Source of the DNA: Lachnospiraceae bacterium UBA4364
GTDB lineage: Bacteria > Bacillota > Clostridia > Lachnospirales > Lachnospiraceae
Assembly: GCA_002393955.1 (NCBI GenBank)
Contig: DGSK01000059.1
Span: 1-9,866 of the forward strand
Direction of reading: 5' to 3'
Length of the DNA stretch: 9,866 nt
Every line of letters starts with the position of its first letter. The first letter of the stretch is position 1. This document shows positions 6,924-9,866 of this stretch, in pieces. Under the pieces are notes generated by a model. The model searched no databases and was not told the origin of the DNA. It saw only the letters and a list, made by a program, of their open reading frames with translations. Made by a program: the position numbers and the translations under genes.

Positions 6924-7068
6924 ATGGAAACGTTAAGCATGTGAGATCCTCAACTGCTCCAGACAGAATATAGATGACCTTGTAAAAAGAGGCAAACTTA
7001 CACCTGTCAGAACCGAAGCTAAAACAAAGCTGTTTTTAAAAAACGAAGTGCTAAAGAGAAAGAAATAG
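6924..7068 (+). pseudogene. Frameshifted excisionase/MerR-like HTH gene remnant
   Basis: The plus strand opens with METLS from the ATG at 6924, stops at 6944, and continues in another frame as ACEILNCSRQNIDDLVKRGK followed by LTPVRTEAKTKLFLKNEVLK, ending at TAG 7066-7068. Joined, the two pieces give one short winged-helix DNA-binding protein of the excisionase type (helix-turn-helix, then K-x-G-K-L-x-P-V, then the K-L-F-x-x-x-E-V strand-helix). A small deletion near 6937, of 2 or 5 bases, would explain the break. There is no convincing ribosome site before the ATG. It is the only plus-strand coding trace with family-like motifs in the window, and it lies tail to tail with a GNAT fragment. Confidence 0.6.
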
Positions 7069-7073
7069 AGCAC

Positions 7074-7136
7074 CTCGGGATGATGACTGTTATAGAACTC
7101 CACGATATGGAAGCCGCAGCGATTGACATAGTATTC
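7074..7136 (-). pseudogene. C-terminal scrap of a GNAT acetyltransferase
   Basis: On the minus strand the reading EYYVNRCGFHIVEFYN, followed by SHHPE, matches the usual last strand and tail of GNAT N-acetyltransferases (Y-x-x-x-G-F-x-I-V-E-F-Y-N-x-H-H-P). A stop codon sits two codons upstream, and the Bcp gene occupies the DNA where the rest of the domain should be. Only the tail of a deleted gene survives. Confidence 0.5.
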
Positions 7137-7158
7137 CTTTCACCTCCGCTAACTCGCA

Positions 7159-7611
7159 TCAGAGTACTCCAAGCATCTGGCCCGGATTTTCAGCGGCTTT
7201 TACATTTCCGAAGGCTTTGACGATCACGCCTTCCTCATCGATCAGATAAGTTGTCCTTACGACACCCATCGAAATCTTGCCGTAATTCTTCTTCTCTTTC
7301 CATACATCATAAGCTTCAATAACCGTCCTCTCCACATCAGATAATAATGTGAACGGAAGGCCGTACTTTTCCTCAAATTTCTTGTGCGATGCAACAGAAT
7401 CCTTGCTGACTCCGATGATCACTGCTCCCTTCTCCCTGAACTGCGGCATTAATTCGCCGAAATTGCAGGCCTGCTTCGTGCAGCCCGGAGTGCTGTCCTT
7501 TGGATAAAAATATAAAATTACCTTCTGTCCCTTATAATCCGAGAGTGAATGCATCTCGCCATTCTGATCCGGGAGGGTGAATTCCGGTGCTTTTGTTCCT
7601 ATTTCTAACAT
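7159..7611 (-). CDS. bcp: Thioredoxin-dependent thiol peroxidase (Bcp/PrxQ peroxiredoxin)
   Basis: This 150-residue cytoplasmic enzyme reduces hydrogen peroxide and organic hydroperoxides using thioredoxin. The active-site block YFYPKDSTPGCTKQACNF has the peroxidatic C44 in the T-P-G-C context (T41). The resolving C49 lies five residues on, the arrangement typical of the two-cysteine Bcp/PrxQ class. The conserved catalytic R119 is in GVVRTTYLID. The length is that of a complete family member and the thioredoxin fold is intact from APEFTLPD to the end. AGAGGAGGAA at 7616-7625 is a very strong ribosome site. The gene is isolated between two stretches of gene debris and no clear promoter could be picked out. 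A short ORF with its own strong ribosome site lies just upstream at 7653-7679. Confidence 0.96.
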   Translation of the reverse strand: MLEIGTKAPEFTLPDQNGEMHSLSDYKGQKVILYFYPKDSTPGCTKQACNFGELMPQFREKGAVIIGVSKDSVASHKKFEEKYGLPFTLLSDVERTVIEAYDVWKEKKNYGKISMGVVRTTYLIDEEGVIVKAFGNVKAAENPGQMLGVL

Positions 7612-7652
7612 AATGTTCCTCCTCTTTTTTTATTTATTTCCTGACTGTTTCC

Positions 7653-7679
7653 CTATTCTCTAGTAACAACCCTCTTCAT
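7653..7679 (-). other. Possible 8-codon leader ORF upstream of bcp
   Basis: GGAGGAGA (7686-7693) is followed after 6 bases by an ATG that opens MKRVVTRE and then TAG. The strong ribosome site with such a short product suggests either a leader peptide or the clipped start of a lost gene. Nothing shows it is regulatory. Confidence 0.25.
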
Positions 7680-7716
7680 ATATCATCTCCTCCAATGTTT
7701 ATGTTGATCTCAAATA

Positions 7717-7743
7717 GAAGACACCGACTCGTCCCCTGTCTCC
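7717..7743 (-). repeat. REP-like imperfect palindrome
   Basis: On the minus strand GGAGACA pairs with TGTCTTC (one G-U) around a GGG/GG internal loop, an inner GAC-GTC stem and a 2-base loop. The layout, and the sequence GACAGGGGACG, resemble the REP-type hairpins I know near IS200-like (RAYT) transposases in Firmicutes. No transposase is present here, so it could be a solitary copy. The rest of 7612-7864 holds only the neighbouring remnant ORF and the short leader. Confidence 0.4.
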
Positions 7744-7868
7744 TACTTCGGAATCACCTCTACCCAGGCACTTCCGTTTTCTGCCACATATACATTTGCG
7801 CAGTCATCCCTTATACATAAAGGAACCAAGTCCTTTTTACGGCTTCTAAAAGCTGAAACATAAATCAA
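7743..7868 (-). pseudogene. Unrecognised C-terminal gene fragment
   Basis: The frame that opens at the 3' end of the ORF6N-like gene reads LIYVSAFRSRKKDLVPLCIR, then DDCANVYVAENGSAWVEVIP, and ends at TAG 7743-7745. Its composition looks protein-like. It has no ATG or ribosome site of its own, only a TTG overlapping the preceding TGA. I do not recognise the family. It could be the tail of a gene removed by recombination, or a short product translated by coupling. Confidence 0.3.
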
Positions 7869-8761
7869 CGTCTGAGCTGAAGTTCTTGATTCATGAACAT
7901 ATTTTGTATAACAGAATGGAAAGCTTTCTTTGTTTCCATATCCCTGAACTCGGTGATTGCCGTCATTCTATTACCTGCATCCTTTGAGGAAGAGCCGCAG
8001 TGATACATTTTTTCATCATTCGTATCATAATCAAGCACTATAAAGCGATCATGCATTATGCCTTCTGTTCGTTTATAAGAAATTTGGATATTCGGGAACT
8101 CCTCCTTAAAATCCTCATCATCGCTTACATGAAGCATATTCGAGATATTATCGCTAAAAATAATCACGTCAGTTCCGTCTTTTGCTCCCTTAAGCAAACG
8201 AAGCGTTTTTATATTGATATAGTTATCCACAATGTAAATTGTTTTCTTCGCCTGCGAATATATCTGCATATAAGTTTCGTCGGCCTTTGCCGGTTCGCCA
8301 TTAAGGATCAGATACTCATGCTTATCTGAAGGCCGCGCAAAGTCAAGCATAAACGGAGATATCTCGGAACGATTAACGGTATTATGAAGCTGTTTGAACA
8401 CATTACTTAATTTTTCATCATAATCTATCATCTTTATTTGGATGTCTCTGACAGCCTGCTGCGTATCGGAAACCTGCATAGAAAGCCGCAGATAATCGTA
8501 CTGGGCGATTAAAGGTCTGTTATCAATGATATATTCTTTCATAGATTTAAAAGCCCGTATCAGAGCTCTACTTTGTTTTACTGCAATCTCACCCTTTAAA
8601 ACAGTCATCAGCATATATACGCCCTGTTCAGTAAAAGCAAATGGCAGATTAGATCGTCCGCCTTTTACACCTTTGGTTTGTATCGAGGTGAAATTTTTGC
8701 ACCGCGATATAAAATCAAGCTCATCACCTATGGTTTTTTCGTCAATATCTGTCTTTCCCAT
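7865..8761 (-). CDS. 5'-truncated ORF6N-domain protein with PLD-like C-terminal domain
   Basis: The protein has 298 residues. GGRSNLPFAFTEQGVYMLMT (34-53), then AVKQSRALIRAFKSMKEYI, is the second half of the ORF6N DNA-binding domain found in phage and chromosomal regulators. The first half (the usual L-A-x-L-Y-G and R-F-P-x-x-F blocks) is missing. A helical, probably coiled-coil stretch (about 83-130) follows. The C-terminal region has KTIYIVDNYINIKTLRLL, then HDRFIVLD (H237, R239, D244) and CGSSSKDAGNR (255-265). These resemble one half of a phospholipase-D HxK-x4-D/GS site, with Arg in place of Lys. GGGAGG lies just before the ATG, and an in-frame TAG upstream rules out a longer start. It follows the XRE gene by 18 bp and is probably co-transcribed. 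Role unknown; antirepressor, regulator or nuclease effector are possible. Confidence 0.8.
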   Translation of the reverse strand: MGKTDIDEKTIGDELDFISRCKNFTSIQTKGVKGGRSNLPFAFTEQGVYMLMTVLKGEIAVKQSRALIRAFKSMKEYIIDNRPLIAQYDYLRLSMQVSDTQQAVRDIQIKMIDYDEKLSNVFKQLHNTVNRSEISPFMLDFARPSDKHEYLILNGEPAKADETYMQIYSQAKKTIYIVDNYINIKTLRLLKGAKDGTDVIIFSDNISNMLHVSDDEDFKEEFPNIQISYKRTEGIMHDRFIVLDYDTNDEKMYHCGSSSKDAGNRMTAITEFRDMETKKAFHSVIQNMFMNQELQLRR

Positions 8762-8779
8762 AAAGCCTCCCTACGGATG

Positions 8780-9154
8780 TCAATCTTTTGTGTTCTTGTT
8801 TTCTTCTATATTCAGCGCCTGTAATGCCTGAGCATATCCCAGGAGTCTTGCCTGTGTGCTTGCGTCAAAAGAGTTAAATGCCGAAAGCAGAATTCCGGCA
8901 TCCGTTTTAGAATCGACCACAAGCCAATCTGCAGGGTTGCTCCGGGTTCCGCGCGTCTCTACGCCGGACAGAAGCCATTCAGGAGTCACATTCAATACCT
9001 TACAGATCACCAGAATCTTTTCTGCCGTAGGATTCGTACGCTTCTTTCTCCAGTCACTGACCGTTGTCTGCGGAATACCGGTCCTCTCTGAAAACTCCTT
9101 CTGAGTCATATTTAGTTCATCCAGTTTTTCAAATATTCTATCCCTGATTGTCAT
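8780..9154 (-). CDS. XRE-family (Cro/CI) transcriptional regulator
   Basis: The protein has 124 residues from MTIRDRIFEKLDELNMTQKE. The N-terminal helix-turn-helix spans about residues 5-62, with MTQKEFSERTGIPQTTVSDW as helices two and three and NVTPEWLLSG closing the domain, as in Cro/CI repressors. The rest (about 63-124) is helical, with no peptidase or cleavage site visible, so it is not a self-cleaving CI-type repressor. A TTG at 9196 would add 14 residues but has no ribosome site. The ATG at 9154 has AGGAGAA at 9161-9167 and is chosen. It heads an operon with the ORF6N-like gene and lies under a consensus promoter with nearby dyads, so autoregulation is likely. Confidence 0.88.
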   Translation of the reverse strand: MTIRDRIFEKLDELNMTQKEFSERTGIPQTTVSDWRKKRTNPTAEKILVICKVLNVTPEWLLSGVETRGTRSNPADWLVVDSKTDAGILLSAFNSFDASTQARLLGYAQALQALNIEENKNTKD

Positions 9155-9160
9155 CGCTCT

Positions 9161-9167
9161 TTCTCCT
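9161..9167 (-). promoter_or_regulatory. Ribosome-binding site deciding the XRE start
   Basis: AGGAGAA on the minus strand is well spaced for the ATG at 9154. The alternative in-frame TTG at 9196 has no comparable site, so the shorter protein is preferred. Confidence 0.7.
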
Positions 9168-9229
9168 ACCAAACCTTCCGTGTCTTTTGATTTCAAATTT
9201 CAGTCATATTGACATTTTATTCATCACAC

Positions 9230-9243
9230 TATAATTCATTATA
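9230..9243. promoter_or_regulatory. Candidate XRE operator dyad
   Basis: The palindrome TATAAT-TC-ATTATA lies just downstream of the predicted start of the XRE transcript (near 9255). Its place suits autorepression, but the sequence is all A/T except at the centre, so it may be chance. Confidence 0.3.
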
Positions 9244-9261
9244 ATTTATCCTACTATACGG

Positions 9262-9290
9262 ATTATACCCCCAAAATCATTGCCTGTCAA
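9262..9290 (-). promoter_or_regulatory. Consensus sigma-A promoter of the XRE-ORF6N operon
   Basis: TTGACA (9285-9290) and TATAAT (9262-9267), separated by exactly 17 bp on the minus strand, match the vegetative consensus at all twelve positions. Initiation near 9255 leaves a leader of about 100 bases. Such a strong promoter on a repressor gene implies tight control, consistent with the SOS-like box and inverted repeat around its -35 region. Confidence 0.88.
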
Positions 9291-9341
9291 CCATTTTTAG
9301 AACATTTGTTCGTTATTTTAAAATGTTCATGTTGACAGGCA
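9281..9341. repeat. 11-bp inverted repeat framing the XRE promoter -35 region
   Basis: TGCCTGTCAAC (9281-9291) and GTTGACAGGCA (9331-9341) are perfect inverted copies 39 bp apart. The left copy contains the -35 box of the XRE promoter. The right copy puts an identical TTGACA on the plus strand, with no -10 box after it. Inside, GAACATTT (9300-9307) and AAATGTTC (9321-9328) form a second inverted pair. It could be a paired operator for cooperative repressor binding. Confidence 0.75.
9299..9312. promoter_or_regulatory. LexA/SOS-like box upstream of the XRE promoter
   Basis: On the minus strand the bases read CGAACAAATGTTCT. This agrees with the Gram-positive LexA (DinR) consensus CGAACRNRYGTTYC at 13 of 14 positions. 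It ends 8 bp above the -35 box. LexA sites more often overlap the promoter, so the position is slightly unusual, and it could instead be an XRE operator that resembles a LexA site. Confidence 0.55.
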
Positions 9342-9355
9342 TAAAGGTCATTCTT

Positions 9356-9592
9356 CTATCTGAACAGTCCCATCACGCCGGCTATGATTGCTGCCAGCGC
9401 CGGGAAGCCCACAAGGGTTCCGACCCATTTTTTAATAAGCGTTTTTCCGTAAATGTACGGCATCGGATCTTCCGGTCGAATGATTGCCACCTGATCATAA
9501 GTATAATAGAGAGTCTGTCCGATTCTTGTTAAATAATCATATCTGTTTACTATATCCTTACTGCTGAAGGTTCGAAGAAAGAAGACATACAT
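9356..9592 (-). CDS. Small hypothetical protein with one C-terminal membrane segment
   Basis: The 78-residue product has an N-terminal charged, Tyr-rich part (KDIVNRYDYLTRIGQTLYYT, then PEDPMPYIYGKTLIKKW). It ends in one hydrophobic helix (VGTLVGFPALAAIIAGVMGLF, about 57-77), so it may be tail-anchored. Its ATG overlaps the stop of the upstream ORF in the form TAATG. There is no ribosome site of its own, so translation would depend on coupling. I do not recognise the family. The fragment could also be the tail of a longer broken gene. Confidence 0.42.
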   Translation of the reverse strand: MYVFFLRTFSSKDIVNRYDYLTRIGQTLYYTYDQVAIIRPEDPMPYIYGKTLIKKWVGTLVGFPALAAIIAGVMGLFR

Positions 9593-9777
9593 TATTTTAT
9601 CAGCTGATTTACAATAGAATCCTTTGTTTTTCCCTCACTCTCCATATCGTCAACCGAAATGCTTTGTAAAGCATCCCATATTTTATTATATGAGTAATCA
9701 TCATCTTTTAAGAGATTTACCAAACGAGCAAAATAGAAGTACTTGTATGACGATGAAATAGATGATAATATTTTCAT
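9592..9777 (-). CDS. Small hypothetical ORF, possibly 5'-truncated
   Basis: The 61-residue frame begins MKILSSISSSYKYFYFARLV and goes on with an acidic stretch (KDDDYSYNKIWDALQ, then VDDMESEGK). It looks like a soluble helical protein, and no family is recognised. There is no ribosome-binding site. The base before the ATG is the last base of the inverted-repeat element at 9778-9849, so the natural start may have been lost, or translation may be blocked by that structure. The frame overlaps the next ORF by one base (TAATG), which favours the two being read as a pair. Confidence 0.35.
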   Translation of the reverse strand: MKILSSISSSYKYFYFARLVNLLKDDDYSYNKIWDALQSISVDDMESEGKTKDSIVNQLIK

Positions 9778-9849
9778 GGCAGTAGTATTACATTTGTTTA
9801 AGTGTGGTAACTAAAACAATACTCTATTTCAGAGTAGTAATCTACTGCC
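9778..9849. repeat. 72-bp cloverleaf-like inverted-repeat element
   Basis: The ends GGCAGTAG-T-ATTAC (9778-9791) and GTAAT-CTACTGCC (9837-9849) pair over 13 bp with one bulged base. Two hairpins sit inside: GTTTAAGT with ACTAAAAC (9796-9817, one mismatch) and TACTCT with AGAGTA (9820-9836, fully paired). The whole forms a compact three-way junction. On the plus strand TTTT follows the closing stem. It could be a MITE-like mobile element, a small structured RNA or a complex terminator. No second copy exists in the window. Confidence 0.6.
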
Positions 9850-9866
9850 TTTTGAAAAATATAAAA

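Noticed and set aside
6794..6973. 59-codon plus-strand frame (MLALQILDIR onward)
   Set aside because: It has no ribosome site, runs through the perfect dyad, and ends inside the better-supported HTH remnant in another frame. No family is recognised.
7819..7836. Small hairpin AAAGGA with TCCTTT as a terminator after the ORF6N gene
   Set aside because: The stem is only 6 bp, has no useful U-run on the minus strand, and lies within the remnant frame.
8780..9196. Longer XRE protein from the TTG at 9196
   Set aside because: There is no ribosome site there. The internal ATG at 9154 has one and begins at the usual start of the Cro/CI fold.
9323..9532. 69-codon plus-strand frame starting inside the SOS-like region
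   Set aside because: No -10 box follows the plus-strand TTGACA, there is no ribosome site, and it lies antisense to the minus-strand membrane ORF.
9778..9849. Possible CRISPR repeat or Cas12a-type repeat (GTTT...AAAC ends and ATTTC-type hairpin)
   Set aside because: There is a single copy, the inner hairpin order does not match known repeats, and no second repeat or spacer is present.

Overview
The window looks like a chromosomal stretch from a gut or rumen Lachnospiraceae-type Firmicute (Clostridia). The evidence is the strong GGAGG-type ribosome sites, moderate GC with AT-rich intergenic DNA, a DUF4869 gene paired with a small P-loop ATPase, a CotH-kinase lipoprotein with Gly/Pro/Gln-rich inserts, an ORF6N-domain protein and a CcpA-type cre site. 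This assignment is inferred from gene content. Every intact gene found lies on the minus strand.

Reading in the direction of transcription, from right to left: the right edge (9356-9866) holds two small overlapping ORFs of unknown function, directly below a 72-bp cloverleaf-like inverted-repeat element (9778-9849). Next comes a regulatory island (9230-9341) with a perfect consensus promoter, a LexA/SOS-like box and an 11-bp inverted repeat. It drives an XRE repressor and a 5'-truncated ORF6N protein that carries a PLD-like C-terminal domain. Between 7612 and 7864 lie gene debris, a REP-like hairpin and a possible 8-codon leader. They are followed by an intact Bcp peroxiredoxin. The stretch 6695-7158 is a second graveyard: a frameshifted excisionase-like helix-turn-helix gene, the tail of a GNAT acetyltransferase on the opposite strand, and a perfect 10-bp dyad.

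The middle holds a CotH-family lipoprotein with its own terminator (4739-4779). A self-contained two-gene operon follows, with a clear extended -10 promoter, a DUF4869 protein, an ATPase with a Toprim-like second half, and a long terminal hairpin. The left third is a carbohydrate-utilisation block. It has an intracellular GH3 beta-glycosidase with an unusual mid-protein insert, then the start of a GH13 alpha-amylase/amylosucrase-like gene behind a perfect cre site and a leader hairpin.

The strongest candidates for new biology are the DUF4869-ATPase pair, the SOS-box/XRE/truncated-ORF6N module and the structured element at the right edge. The two sugar enzymes and Bcp are ordinary housekeeping or catabolic genes.
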